Shown: positions 53,023-62,971, numbered from the stretch's first letter. The stretch is 64,000 nucleotides of DNA from Alphaproteobacteria bacterium (GCA_018830285.1 JAHJSB010000055.1:1-64000); one strand, 5' to 3'. Translations and numbers: made by a program. The notes: a model not told the origin generated them from the sequence alone.

Positions 53023-54281
53023 CGCTCGGGCGTGTGCCAGTCAGCAGGTGGCACATTCCGGCGACGCAGGCGCAGCGCAAGGCCCAGTGACACACCGACC
53101 CCGATCGCCACGGTCAGGTCGGCCACCACGGTCAGTACCAGCGTCAGGACAAGGAGCAGCTGGTCGGCGCGCGGCGCCGCGAGATAGTCCTTCCATTTGT
53201 GCGGTTCGCTCATGTTCCAGGCGGTGAGGATCAGCAATCCCGCAAGCGCCGGCATCGCCAGGTAGCCCGCGAGCGGCGCCGCCACCAGCATCGCCACAAG
53301 GATCGTCAGCGCGTGGACGATGCCGGCAACCGGCGTTTTCCCGCCCGCGCGCACATTGGTTGCCGTGCGCGCGATGGCGCCCGTGGCCGGCAGGCCGCCA
53401 AACAGCGACGAGCCGACATTTGCAAATCCCTGTGCAATCACTTCGGCATTTGGCCGGTGGTGCCCGCCGCTCATCTTGTCGGCCACCATGGCCGACAGGA
53501 GCGATTCGACACCGGCGAGGAAGGCAATCACGAAGGCCGAGGGCAGTAATTCCAGCACCCGGTCCAGCGACAGGGCCGGAAACGATGGCATCGGCAAATG
53601 GCTCGGCAGGGCCCCGAATCGCGATCCGATTGTTTCGACGGGCAGGACCATGAAGGCAGCGACCGCCGACGTCACACCGACCGCGACAATCAGGCCGGGC
53701 ATGCGCGGCGCCATCTTGCGGAGCAGGACAATGCCCGCAATCGTCGCGAGACCGATACCCAGCGCCGGCAGGCTCGCTGTCGCGCGCGCCTCCCAGAGGG
53801 CTGGCAGTTTCTCGAGGAAGTCGGCTGGCAGCGACTCGACCGAAAGACCAAGAATATCCTTGAGCTGGCTTGTCGCGATGATGACCGCGATCCCGATGGT
53901 GAAGCCGTTGACCACGGCTTCGGGCACGAAAGTGATCAGGTTGCCGACCCGCAACAGGCCCGCCGCCAGCAGGATCAGGCCAGCCATGAACGTTGCAAGC
54001 ACAAGTCCATCATAGCCATGCTGCACGATCACGCCGAACACGACGACAATGAAGGCGCCGGTCGGCCCGCCAATCTGGACGCGGCTGCCGCCCAGCAGGG
54101 AGACGAGCAACCCGCCCACGATCGCGGTCACGATCCCCTTGGCGGGATCGGCGCCGGACGCAATCGCGATTGCGAGACTCAAAGGTAGCGCAACCATGGC
54201 CACCGTGATCCCCGCCATGACGTCCGCCCAGAACAGCGACCAGGAGTAAGTCTTCAACGTCGTGAGGATTTTCGGTTTCAT
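53019..54281 (-). CDS. SulP-family inorganic anion transporter without STAS domain
   Basis: The 420-aa protein has 10-12 membrane helices of the SulP fold, including GAFIVVVFG, GFTIGIAVIIATSQLKD and PATGAIARTATNVRAGGKTP, a hallmark segment. Typical SulP proteins (about 500-600 aa) end in a STAS domain. This one stops after the membrane part with LRLRRRNVPPADWHTPER. It would take up sulfate, bicarbonate or another anion; the ion is unknown. The ATG has no clear Shine-Dalgarno. Confidence 0.88.
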   Translation of the reverse strand: MKPKILTTLKTYSWSLFWADVMAGITVAMVALPLSLAIAIASGADPAKGIVTAIVGGLLVSLLGGSRVQIGGPTGAFIVVVFGVIVQHGYDGLVLATFMAGLILLAAGLLRVGNLITFVPEAVVNGFTIGIAVIIATSQLKDILGLSVESLPADFLEKLPALWEARATASLPALGIGLATIAGIVLLRKMAPRMPGLIVAVGVTSAVAAFMVLPVETIGSRFGALPSHLPMPSFPALSLDRVLELLPSAFVIAFLAGVESLLSAMVADKMSGGHHRPNAEVIAQGFANVGSSLFGGLPATGAIARTATNVRAGGKTPVAGIVHALTILVAMLVAAPLAGYLAMPALAGLLILTAWNMSEPHKWKDYLAAPRADQLLLVLTLVLTVVADLTVAIGVGVSLGLALRLRRRNVPPADWHTPER

Positions 54282-54442
54282 GCTATGCCCAACTGCTGGA
54301 GTGGAACTACCCCGCTAGCATAAATGCATGGCTTCGTATCTAGGCTTCTTGCCTCACCCCTCAAGACGGGATGTCCGCACGATCACGCCAGATGGAAGGC
54401 AACTTATCCACCCCCTCCCGACCTGCGCGTCTAATCCACGCC
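54282..54442. other. Intergenic region upstream of SulP and the DUF4349 gene
   Basis: The 161 bases hold the leader of the SulP gene (minus strand) and no convincing gene, terminator or repeat. They are followed by a weak small ORF, so the whole stretch to 54729 has no secure gene. Confidence 0.5.
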
Positions 54443-54733
54443 ATGCCGGCCGTCTCCCTCCTCACCCCCATGCAAGGCCTGCCCTGGTATCTGCTGCCCC
54501 TCTGGCCGCTGATCTTCTGGCGCATCCAGCGCCTGAAGGCATGGTTCCGCGCAAACGGCGGCCCCGGGTCCGGTCTCGGACCGGCTCAGGACACCCACAC
54601 CTACCCCCCAAGCGCCCCCTCAGGCGCCACGGCAGCACGCCCTTCCCAAGCCCTCCACAATTCCAGCCTGATATTGCCTTTATTCGGGTTTCATGATGGC
54701 TCTCTGCCATCTGTGGAGGGACCAAGATCATGA
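54443..54733 (+). CDS. Possible small membrane protein
   Basis: The 96-aa reading frame starts MPAVSLLTPMQGLPWYLLPL, a short hydrophobic helix followed by WRIQRLKAWFRANGG, which looks like a genuine membrane anchor. The remainder (Pro/Ser/Ala-rich) is low complexity and less gene-like. Its stop overlaps the DUF4349 ATG as ATGA. No good Shine-Dalgarno is visible. It could be a small real protein, a decayed one, or chance. Confidence 0.35.
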   Translation: MPAVSLLTPMQGLPWYLLPLWPLIFWRIQRLKAWFRANGGPGSGLGPAQDTHTYPPSAPSGATAARPSQALHNSSLILPLFGFHDGSLPSVEGPRS

Positions 54734-55626
54734 AGACACATCACTCAATCCTGCTGGCGACGGCGGCCATTGTACTGGCTGCCTGTGGTGGTTCCGGCGG
54801 ATACGACAAAAGCGAAATGGCACCGTCCATGGCCCCCTCAGCCCCGCCGCCCACTGCGATGATGAGCCAGGACGCCTACAACGAAGAGATCAATGTCGGC
54901 GGCGCGCCAGCCCAAGCCGACGTCCAGCAATACATTGCTTATTCCCATTCCCTCGGCCTGCGCCTGCCGGTCGCCGCGATCGAGCCGGTGATGCAGGGCC
55001 ATATCGCTACCTGCAACGCGGCCGGCCCGACCAAATGTATTGTCACCAATTCCTATCTTAACGCCTGGTCAGAAGATGAAGCATCGGGCTCGCTGAATAT
55101 CCGCGCCACGCCGGACTGGATCGAGACTTTCCTGAATGGCGTCGAAGCTGAAGCCGAAGCGGTGAAAGGCGACATCACCAGTCGCCAGACGACGGCGGAA
55201 GACCTGACCGTGACGATCATCGATACGGATGCCCGGCTCAATGCGCAGCAAGCCCTGCAAAAGCGGATCGAAGACCTGTTGGAGAACCGGCCCGGCGATC
55301 TTGGCGACCTGCTCGAAACCGAACGGGAACTGGCGCGCGTCAACGGCGATATCGACTCGCTGAAATCCAGCATGAAGGCGCTGATGCAGCGCGTGAACAT
55401 GAGCGAGCTGGCGGTCAGCTATGAGACCAAGCGCAACCCCGTCTCGCGCGGCGCGCTGAGCCCGCTCGGCGACGCCTTTGGCGGCTTCTTCTATAACCTG
55501 TCGAGCGCCCTCGCGGCCGTCATCACCGCCTTTGCCGTCGGCCTGCCATGGCTCATCCTGATCGGCGTATTCCTGTGGCTGTGGCTCAAACTGATCTGGC
55601 CACGCATCCGCCGCAAGAAGACCTGA
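54730..55626 (+). CDS. DUF4349 lipoprotein
   Basis: The 298-aa protein has a lipobox (LAAC, Cys19), a low-complexity linker (Ser/Pro/Ala/Met), and a DUF4349 domain (about 60-245) with a predicted coiled coil around 165-225 (DARLNAQQALQKRIEDLLEN). A membrane helix follows near the C terminus (about 262-286, GLPWLILIGVFLWLWLKLIW). It is probably tethered to the membrane at both ends. The function is unknown. GGAGGGA precedes the ATG. Confidence 0.88.
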   Translation: MKTHHSILLATAAIVLAACGGSGGYDKSEMAPSMAPSAPPPTAMMSQDAYNEEINVGGAPAQADVQQYIAYSHSLGLRLPVAAIEPVMQGHIATCNAAGPTKCIVTNSYLNAWSEDEASGSLNIRATPDWIETFLNGVEAEAEAVKGDITSRQTTAEDLTVTIIDTDARLNAQQALQKRIEDLLENRPGDLGDLLETERELARVNGDIDSLKSSMKALMQRVNMSELAVSYETKRNPVSRGALSPLGDAFGGFFYNLSSALAAVITAFAVGLPWLILIGVFLWLWLKLIWPRIRRKKT

Positions 55627-55638
55627 ACCGTCCGACGA

Positions 55639-55662
55639 GCCTCATCCTGAGAAGGACGAGGC
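55639..55662. repeat. REP-like inverted repeat between convergent genes
   Basis: GCCTCATCCT (55639-55648) and AGGACGAGGC (55653-55662) form a 10-bp stem with one A-C mismatch and a GAGA loop. The CCTCATCCTGAG/AAGGACGAGG wording recalls a short interspersed palindrome of Caulobacterales and sphingomonads. Only one copy was found in the window. It may act as a terminator. Confidence 0.5.
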
Positions 55663-55672
55663 CCGGTAGCGA

Positions 55673-58600
55673 TTAGGCCTTTTCGGCCACCTTCTTCTTC
55701 GCCTTGGGCTTGTCCTTTGGCAGGAGAAGGTGGGCGATTTCTTTCGGAACAATCATCAGGATCTGGCTGAGTGCGACATCCCATTCGGCCAGCAGGTCGG
55801 TGGCCCGGATCGAGCCCGTGCGGTCCGCATGTTCCTGGACCAGGGCGCGGCACTGTTCGATATGTTCGGTCGGCATGTCCGCCAGCGGATACCAGTCGAT
55901 GCCGTCCGGATTGGCCACGCGCTCGAACCGGCTCTCGGGATCCCAGACAAAGGCAACACCGCCGGTCATGCCGGCGCCGAAATTGTCACCGACCGGACCA
56001 AGGATGACTGCCCGGCCACCGGTCATGTATTCGCAGCCATTGGCGCCGCAGCCCTCGACCACCGTCTTGGCACCCGAATTGCGCACGGCAAAGCGCACGC
56101 CCGCCGTCCCTGACGCGAACAGCTTGCCCGCCGTCGCCCCGTAAAGGCAGGTATTGCCGACGATGGCGTCACCGATGGACGAGCGACGTTCACGCGGTTT
56201 CGGAGCTACAACAATCGTCGCACCCGACAGGCCCTTGCCAACATAGTCATTGGCATCCCCGATCACTTCCAGCAGCAGGCCCTGCACGCTGAATGCGCCC
56301 AGAGACTGGCCAGCCGACCCCTCCATTCGGATGTGCAGGCGCCCTTCTGGCAAGGCGCTCATCCCGAACTTGCGCGTGATCGCCGAACTCGAGCGCGCGC
56401 CAATCGCCCGCATCGTGTTCTGGACATTGTATTCCAGCTGCATCTTCTCGCCGCGCTCGAAGAACGGTTCCGCGTCGCGCAGGATCTGCACGTCGAGCGA
56501 GTCGGGCACTTTTTCCCGGCGCGTCGGCTGGTAGACGACCGGATGGTCGGTATCGACCTGCACGAGCAGCGGGTTCAGATCGAGGTCATCGAGGTGCGCT
56601 GCACCGCGGCTGACCTGCACCAGCAGGTCCGTCCGTCCGATCGCCTCGTCCAGCGACGTCAGGCCGAGCGAGGCAAGTACTTCCCGCACATCCTCGGCGA
56701 TGAAGCTCATCAGGTTGACCACTTTCTCGGGCGTGCCCGTGAAGTGCGCCCGTAGCGCCTCGTCCTGCACGCAGACACCGACAGGACAAGTGTTCGAATG
56801 GCACTGGCGCACCATGATACAGCCCATGGCGATCAGGCTGGCGGTGCCGATGCCATATTCCTCGGCACCGAGCATGGCCGCAATAACGATGTCGCGTCCG
56901 GTCCGCAGGCCGCCATCGGTGCGCAGGGTCACCTTGCCGCGCAGATTGTTCAGCGACAGTATCTGGTGGGCTTCGGCAAGGCCAAGCTCCCAGGGCAGGC
57001 CGGCATACTTGATCGAGGTCTGCGGGCTGGCCCCTGTGCCCCCGACACCGCCGGCGATCAGGATGATGTCGGCCTTGGCCTTGGCAACGCCCGCCGCAAC
57101 CGTGCCGACGCCCGACTGGGCGACGAGTTTCACGCAAACACGGCAGTCCGGGTTGATCTGCTTCAGGTCGTAGATCAGCTGGGCGAGGTCTTCGATCGAA
57201 TAGATGTCATGGTGAGGCGGCGGCGAGATCAGCATCACGCCGGGCGTCGCATGACGCAGCTTGGCGATGAATTCGGTCACCTTGAAGCCGGGCAACTGGC
57301 CGCCTTCACCGGGCTTGGCACCCTGTGCGATCTTGATCTCGATCTCGCGGCACTGGTTGAGGTATTCAGCCGTCACGCCGAAACGCCCGGACGCGATCTG
57401 CTTGACCGCCGAGTTCATATTGTCGCCATTCGGCAACGGCCGGTAACGGGCCTTGTCCTCGCCACCTTCGCCGGACACCGATTTCGCGCCGATCCGGTTC
57501 ATCGCGACGTTCAGCGTCCCGTGTGCCTCGGGGCTGAGTGCCCCCAGCGACATGCCTGGCGTCACGAACCGCTTGCGGATCTCGTTGATCGACTGGACCT
57601 GCGACAGGGGCACCGCTTCACCCGCCGGCTTGAAGTCCAGCAGGTCCCGCAACTGAAGCGGGTCACGCGCGTGCACCGCCTCGACATATTTGCGGAAGAT
57701 CGAATAGTCGCCGCGATTGCAGGCCGCCTGCAAAGTGTGGATCAGGTTGCCGTCCAGCGCATGCGGTTCCTCGTTCGCCCGCAGGCGATAGAACCCGCCG
57801 ACCGGCAGCGAGACGACATCCTCGTCGAACGCGGCTTCATGCCGAACCAGAGCGTTCTCTTCGAGACCTGCAAGGCCAAGACCTGAGATACGGCTGCTCA
57901 TGCCGGGGAAATAGTCTGCCACCAGGGCACGCGAGAGCCCGAGCGCCTCGAAATTATAGCCCCCGCGATAGGACGAGATCACCGAAATGCCCATCTTCGA
58001 GATGATCTTGAGCAGGCCGGCTTCGACCGCCTCCTTGTAATTTTTCACGCAGGTGTTCAGCGACATGTCGCCAAACAGGCCGCGCGCCTGGCGGTCGGCA
58101 ATCACGTCCTGCGCCAGATAGGCATTCACGCAGGTCGCGCCGACACCGACCAGGACCGCAAAATAATGCGTGTCCAGGCATTCTGCCGACCGGACCGTGA
58201 TCGAGCAGAACGTACGCAGGCCTTGCGCGACGAGATGCGAGTGGACCGCACCCGTCGCTAGGATCATCGGAATCGCAATCTTGTTCGCCGACTGGTACTG
58301 GTCGGTCAGCACGATATGCTCGCGTCCTTCGCGAACCGCCTCTTCCGCTTCGCGGCGGATCCGGCTCAGCGCATCCTTGAGCGCGCCGCCATCGCCTGTC
58401 GCGTCTGCTTCGTCGAACGTGCAGTCGATCTCTGACATCCCGACGCCGAGGCGCGCAATCAGGCGCTCATACATCCCGTTTGAAAGCACAGGGCTCTCCA
58501 GGACGAACACTTCCTGTTGCGATTTGTCCGTATCCAGCACGTTTCCGAGGTTCTTGAACCGCGTCTTCAGGCTCATGACCCGCGCCTCGCGCAGGGGATC

Positions 58601-60214
58601 AACCGGCGGGTTGGTCACCTGGCTGAAATTCTGGCGGAAGAAATGGCTCATCGGTCGGTACGAATAGGACAGCACCGCAGGCGCCGTATCGTCACCCATA
58701 GATCCGATCGCTTCCTTGGCGGCTTCCGCCATGGGCGCGAGGATCAGCTCCAGCGTTTCCAGGGAATAGCCGGCCGCCGTCTTGCGGCGCAGGAGTTCTT
58801 CCTTGCTGAACAGCTGCGGCTCCGGTCCGGGACCGATCTCAGGCTCGAGCTCGGTGACGCTCGAAAGCCATTCTTCATAGGGATTCTGTTCGGCGAGGAA
58901 GTCGATCAGTTCGTGATGCTCGTAGAACTTGCCGGTCTGGAGGTCGGCCGCGATCATGCCGCCAGCCGGAATCGATCCGCGCTTCGCCACTTCATGGTCG
59001 CCGAGCGGGCACATGCCCGCTTCCGAACCGACTGCAAGAATGCCGTCCGTGGTCAGTGCATAGCGCAAAGGACGCAGGCCATTGCGGTCAAGCCCGGCGA
59101 TCGCCCAGCGGCCGTCATAGGCGGCAATGCCGGCCGGCCCATCCCAGGGCTCCATCACCGAATTGCAATAATCGTACAGCGCACGGTGCGCCGTCGGCAT
59201 CACCGAATCCCGCTTCGACCAGGCTTCCGGAATCAGCATGGCTTTCGCCATCGGCGCCGGGCGGCCTGATTTGCAGAGTAGTTCGAACACAGAATCGAGC
59301 GCGCCGGAATCCGACGACCCGTCCGGGATCACAGGCTTGACGTCATCGACATGCTCGCCGAACGCTTCCGATACCATGCGGATCTCGTGGCTCTTCATCC
59401 AGTTCTTGTTGCCGCGTAGCGTGTTGATCTCGCCATTGTGCGCGATCATCCGGAACGGCTGGGCAAGCGACCATTGCGGGAATGTATTGGTCGAATAGCG
59501 CTGGTGATAGATCGCGAAATTCGAGATGAATCGCGGGTCCTTGAGGTCCAGATAAAAGTTGTCGATGTCCTCGGCCAGGAACATGCCCTTGTAGATCAGC
59601 GAGGCGTGGCTGAGCGAACAGACATAGAAGCCGGGGATCGCCATTTCGCGTGCGCGCCGTTCGATACGACGGCGGCAGATATAGAGCGCCCGCTCGAGGT
59701 CTTCCGGCGAGCGTCCCTGCGCATCGCGAAACATGATCTGCTCGATGGCCGGACGCGTGTCCTTGGCCTTCTGGCCGATCACGGACACGTCCACCGGCGG
59801 CTGGCGCCAGCCGTAGATGTAGAAGCCGAAATGCAGCACTTCGGTTTCGACAATCGTGCGGGCGGATTCTTGCGCTGCAAAATCGGTGCGCGGCAGGAAT
59901 ATCTGCCCGACGCAGATCGGGTCGTCAGTCGGCGTATGGCCCGTCCGGGTGACATGCTCGCGGAAGAAATCCTGCGGCACCGCCACGCGGATACCGGCGC
60001 CGTCGCCTGTCTTGCCGTCAGCGTCGACCGCCCCGCGGTGCCAGACATTCTTGAGCGCCATGATGCCCATCTCGACAATCTCTCGGCGCGGCTTGCCATC
60101 CAGCGCGACGACAAGGCCGACACCGCAGGCATCATGCTCGTCAGCCGGGTCATAGGCATGACCGTCGATAAGTTTCTGACGGTTGGCTTCGTATTGCTTC
60201 ACATAGTCTGACAT
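55673..60214 (-). CDS. gltB: Glutamate synthase (NADPH) large subunit
   Basis: The 1513-aa subunit has an N-terminal glutaminase domain with the nucleophile Cys30 after a propeptide of 29 residues (DACGVG). A central domain and a FMN-binding synthase barrel (about 830-1200) follow, then the 3Fe-4S cysteines in CIMVRQCHSNTCPVGVC (about 1130-1146) and a C-terminal beta-helix (GXXG repeats around 1300-1420). It makes two glutamates from glutamine and 2-oxoglutarate with GltD. It lies six bases after gltD, so the operon is gltD-gltB. Confidence 0.96.
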   Translation of the reverse strand: MSDYVKQYEANRQKLIDGHAYDPADEHDACGVGLVVALDGKPRREIVEMGIMALKNVWHRGAVDADGKTGDGAGIRVAVPQDFFREHVTRTGHTPTDDPICVGQIFLPRTDFAAQESARTIVETEVLHFGFYIYGWRQPPVDVSVIGQKAKDTRPAIEQIMFRDAQGRSPEDLERALYICRRRIERRAREMAIPGFYVCSLSHASLIYKGMFLAEDIDNFYLDLKDPRFISNFAIYHQRYSTNTFPQWSLAQPFRMIAHNGEINTLRGNKNWMKSHEIRMVSEAFGEHVDDVKPVIPDGSSDSGALDSVFELLCKSGRPAPMAKAMLIPEAWSKRDSVMPTAHRALYDYCNSVMEPWDGPAGIAAYDGRWAIAGLDRNGLRPLRYALTTDGILAVGSEAGMCPLGDHEVAKRGSIPAGGMIAADLQTGKFYEHHELIDFLAEQNPYEEWLSSVTELEPEIGPGPEPQLFSKEELLRRKTAAGYSLETLELILAPMAEAAKEAIGSMGDDTAPAVLSYSYRPMSHFFRQNFSQVTNPPVDPLREARVMSLKTRFKNLGNVLDTDKSQQEVFVLESPVLSNGMYERLIARLGVGMSEIDCTFDEADATGDGGALKDALSRIRREAEEAVREGREHIVLTDQYQSANKIAIPMILATGAVHSHLVAQGLRTFCSITVRSAECLDTHYFAVLVGVGATCVNAYLAQDVIADRQARGLFGDMSLNTCVKNYKEAVEAGLLKIISKMGISVISSYRGGYNFEALGLSRALVADYFPGMSSRISGLGLAGLEENALVRHEAAFDEDVVSLPVGGFYRLRANEEPHALDGNLIHTLQAACNRGDYSIFRKYVEAVHARDPLQLRDLLDFKPAGEAVPLSQVQSINEIRKRFVTPGMSLGALSPEAHGTLNVAMNRIGAKSVSGEGGEDKARYRPLPNGDNMNSAVKQIASGRFGVTAEYLNQCREIEIKIAQGAKPGEGGQLPGFKVTEFIAKLRHATPGVMLISPPPHHDIYSIEDLAQLIYDLKQINPDCRVCVKLVAQSGVGTVAAGVAKAKADIILIAGGVGGTGASPQTSIKYAGLPWELGLAEAHQILSLNNLRGKVTLRTDGGLRTGRDIVIAAMLGAEEYGIGTASLIAMGCIMVRQCHSNTCPVGVCVQDEALRAHFTGTPEKVVNLMSFIAEDVREVLASLGLTSLDEAIGRTDLLVQVSRGAAHLDDLDLNPLLVQVDTDHPVVYQPTRREKVPDSLDVQILRDAEPFFERGEKMQLEYNVQNTMRAIGARSSSAITRKFGMSALPEGRLHIRMEGSAGQSLGAFSVQGLLLEVIGDANDYVGKGLSGATIVVAPKPRERRSSIGDAIVGNTCLYGATAGKLFASGTAGVRFAVRNSGAKTVVEGCGANGCEYMTGGRAVILGPVGDNFGAGMTGGVAFVWDPESRFERVANPDGIDWYPLADMPTEHIEQCRALVQEHADRTGSIRATDLLAEWDVALSQILMIVPKEIAHLLLPKDKPKAKKKVAEKA

Positions 60215-60220
60215 CTGATC

Positions 60221-61666
60221 TTACTCCGCCGCCACTTTCGAGGCTTTTTCAGCCGATTTCATTGCCCGGTGCATTGCCTCCGCCGCGTCCCGGCCGTCCT
60301 TGATCGCCCAGACCACGAGCGACGCGCCACGCACGATGTCGCCGGCGGCATAAACGCCGGACAGGCTCGTTTCCATCGTCGCGTAATCGACACGGACCGC
60401 ACCCCAGCGGTTCACCGTGAGGGCCGGCTCGCCGAACAGTTCCGGCAGGTCTTCAGGGTCGAATCCGAGCGCCTTGATCACCATGTCCGCCTTGACGTCC
60501 ATCGTGTCACCGGTCTTGACCGGGCTCTGGCGTCCGGAGGCATCGGGCTCGCCGAGTTTCATCTTGGCCGCGCGCACGGCCTTGGCCTTGCCCGCCTTGG
60601 TGTCGAGGATGGCTTCCGGGGAGGCCAGCCATTCGAACACGACGCCTTCTTCTTCGGCATTGGCCACTTCGCGCTGGCTGCCCGGCATGTTCGCGCGGTC
60701 ACGGCGGTAGAGACAGGTCACGGACTTGGCGCCCTGGCGCACGGCCGTTCGCACACAATCCATCGCCGTGTCGCCGCCACCGATGACGACCACCCGCTTG
60801 CCCTCGGCATTCAGCGTGCCGTCGTCAAACTCGGGCACCGCATCACCAAAACTCTTGCGATTGGAAGCGGTCAAAAAATCGAGCGCCGCGAGGACTCCCT
60901 CTGAGCCCACGCCCGGGCATTTCAGGTCCTTCGCCTGGTATACGCCAGTGGCGATGAGGACCGTGTCGTGCGCCTTGCGCAATTCCTGGAGCGAGATGTC
61001 GGGGCCAATTCGCGTATTGAACTTGAACGCCACACCGCTGTCTTCGAGATGCTTGATGCGGCGCGCGACGATCGGCTTTTCCAGCTTGAAGCCGGGAATG
61101 CCGTAGACTAGCAGCCCGCCGCCGCGATCATAGGCGTCATAGACGGTCACCTGATAGCCCTTGCGGCGCAACTGCTCGGCCGCAGCCAGCCCGCCAGGAC
61201 CGGCGCCGATGATGCCGGCAGACTGGGCCCGCTCGCGCGGCGGTGAGATCGGTTTCACCCAACCCTCTTCCCAGGCTGTGTCGGTAATGAATTTTTCGAC
61301 TGAGCCGATCGTCACGGTGCCGTGGCCCGACTGCTCGATCGTGCAGATGCCTTCGCACAACCGGTCCTGCGGACAGATACGTCCGCAGATTTCGGGCATG
61401 TTGTTTGTTGCAGTCGAGACCTGCCAAGCCTCTTCGAGCCGGCCCTCCGCCGCCAGTTTCAGCCAGTCGGGAATATTGTTCGAGAGTGGGCAACCCTGCT
61501 GGCAGAACGGCACGCCGCATTGCGAGCAGCGCGCGGCCTGCGCACCGGCCGCCTCGAGGCTGAACTCGGAATAGATTTCGTCGAAGTCGTGCGCGCGGGC
61601 CTCCGGCGCGCGCTTGGCCGGCATGGACCGTTGCACATGCGTGAATTGCAGCATCTTCTCAGCCAT
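60221..61666 (-). CDS. gltD: Glutamate synthase small subunit
   Basis: The 481-aa flavoprotein passes electrons from NADPH through FAD to GltB. N-terminal cysteines (CSQCGVPFCQQGCPL at 47-61, then GRICPQDRLCEGIC) bind iron-sulfur clusters. An FAD-binding GAGPGGLAAAEQL and an NADPH-binding GGGDTAMDCVR follow. GGAGG precedes the ATG. The promoter must lie in the 252-bp gap shared with divergent uppP. Confidence 0.95.
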   Translation of the reverse strand: MAEKMLQFTHVQRSMPAKRAPEARAHDFDEIYSEFSLEAAGAQAARCSQCGVPFCQQGCPLSNNIPDWLKLAAEGRLEEAWQVSTATNNMPEICGRICPQDRLCEGICTIEQSGHGTVTIGSVEKFITDTAWEEGWVKPISPPRERAQSAGIIGAGPGGLAAAEQLRRKGYQVTVYDAYDRGGGLLVYGIPGFKLEKPIVARRIKHLEDSGVAFKFNTRIGPDISLQELRKAHDTVLIATGVYQAKDLKCPGVGSEGVLAALDFLTASNRKSFGDAVPEFDDGTLNAEGKRVVVIGGGDTAMDCVRTAVRQGAKSVTCLYRRDRANMPGSQREVANAEEEGVVFEWLASPEAILDTKAGKAKAVRAAKMKLGEPDASGRQSPVKTGDTMDVKADMVIKALGFDPEDLPELFGEPALTVNRWGAVRVDYATMETSLSGVYAAGDIVRGASLVVWAIKDGRDAAEAMHRAMKSAEKASKVAAE

Positions 61667-61918
61667 TCAGGCCTCCACTCGATTGACCTGTTATCTACAA
61701 TGACGCTGGTCGTGGCGACAAGCGTGAATCCCCCAAACAATATCGTATTGATATACAAATTGAAGAAATCTTCTGATTTATTCGAACAGTATCGCCGCGC
61801 CCGCGTTTTTACACATCAAAACGATACTAAACGAGAAAGGTGCCCGCCAGCCCAAACTGGGCTAGGTGAAAAGCCTCCAGCGGCGCGCGATCCTGCCGCA
61901 ACACCTGAAGAGGCCCCG

Positions 61919-62767
61919 ATGTCCCCGCTCCAACTGATCATCATAGCGACACTGCAGGGCTTTACCGAATGGCTGCCGATTTCGTCCTCGGCCCATGTCC
62001 TTCTCGCATCCGACTATTTCGGACTGGTCGGGCGGGATGAGTTGCTGATCAACGCAGTGTCCAATCTCGGCACGCTGGCGGCCATGCTGCTCTATTTCCG
62101 CAAGGATGTCGCCAGCGCCGTGCTGGGAGGGTTCGAACTGGTGGCCGCGCCAGTAACGAAGAAGCCGCTCTCGCCCGGCGCACGCCTGGCGCTGTGCATT
62201 CTCGCGGCCACGCCGATCGCGCTCGTCGTCGCTGCCCTTTACGAAAGCCTCCTGCCCCAGAGCATGCAGGATGCCTTGCGCAGCGTATACACTGTAGCCG
62301 GTGCGACCATCGTTTTCGGTGCGCTGCTCTGGTGGGCCGATGTTCGCGGCGGACGTGACCGCAAGGAGGCCGACATGACACTCGGGCACGCCTTCCTGAT
62401 CGGCGCAACGCAGGCAATCGCCGCAATCATCCCTGGCACCAGCCGGTCCGGCATCACCATGACGGCCGCACGCGCTCTCGGTTACGAACGCTCCGAAGCT
62501 GCGCGGTTCTCAATGCTCATCGGTGCACCCATCCTGGCCGCCGCCGGCCTCTACGGCGCGCTTGGCCTGATGGATGCGACGACAGACGGGGTTGTGACAT
62601 TCCAGGACGGGATGATCGTCGCCGCTGTCGCCTTCATCACCGGTCTCGCGTCCATTGCCGTCCTGATGGCAATCCTGCGCCGCATGAGTTTCCTGCCCTT
62701 CGTATTGTACCGCTTTGTGCTCGGCATCACGCTGATCCTGACCACGCCGATGATTGGATTATTGTAG
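61919..62767 (+). CDS. uppP: Undecaprenyl-diphosphatase (UppP/BacA)
   Basis: This 282-aa inner-membrane phosphatase recycles the C55 lipid carrier by dephosphorylating undecaprenyl-PP. It has the catalytic QGFTEWLPISSSAH (13-26) and the PGTSRSG motif (about 179-185) over about eight helices. The ATG at 61919, after GAAGAGG, begins MSPLQL; the longer frame runs into gltD and has no support. The gene ends 204 bp before the convergent NDUFA9-like gene. Confidence 0.94.
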   Translation: MSPLQLIIIATLQGFTEWLPISSSAHVLLASDYFGLVGRDELLINAVSNLGTLAAMLLYFRKDVASAVLGGFELVAAPVTKKPLSPGARLALCILAATPIALVVAALYESLLPQSMQDALRSVYTVAGATIVFGALLWWADVRGGRDRKEADMTLGHAFLIGATQAIAAIIPGTSRSGITMTAARALGYERSEAARFSMLIGAPILAAAGLYGALGLMDATTDGVVTFQDGMIVAAVAFITGLASIAVLMAILRRMSFLPFVLYRFVLGITLILTTPMIGLL

Positions 62768-62896
62768 GTCACGCGGCTTTTCGTGTGCCGAACAAAGCAA
62801 CACGCGTCGCAAGTGGCGTGAGCCTCCTGCCGCGTGCTGCCCTCCCGCATCGTGCGTCCCTAACGCCCGCGGAGGCTTACATCTCGGACATTAATC

Positions 62897-62929
62897 AGGC
62901 GCGTAAAACGGCGCCTATCGGGCGATTTT
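62897..62929 (+). terminator. Possible weak terminator after uppP
   Basis: AGGCGC (62897-62902) can pair with GCGCCT (62911-62916). Alternatively CGCC (62912-62915) pairs with GGCG (62921-62924) and is followed by ATTTT (62925-62929). The stems compete and the U-run is short, so activity is uncertain. Confidence 0.35.
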
Positions 62930-62971
62930 CGGGCATTTTTGTTCGGATTGGGTTCAGGTACGATGCGCCGC

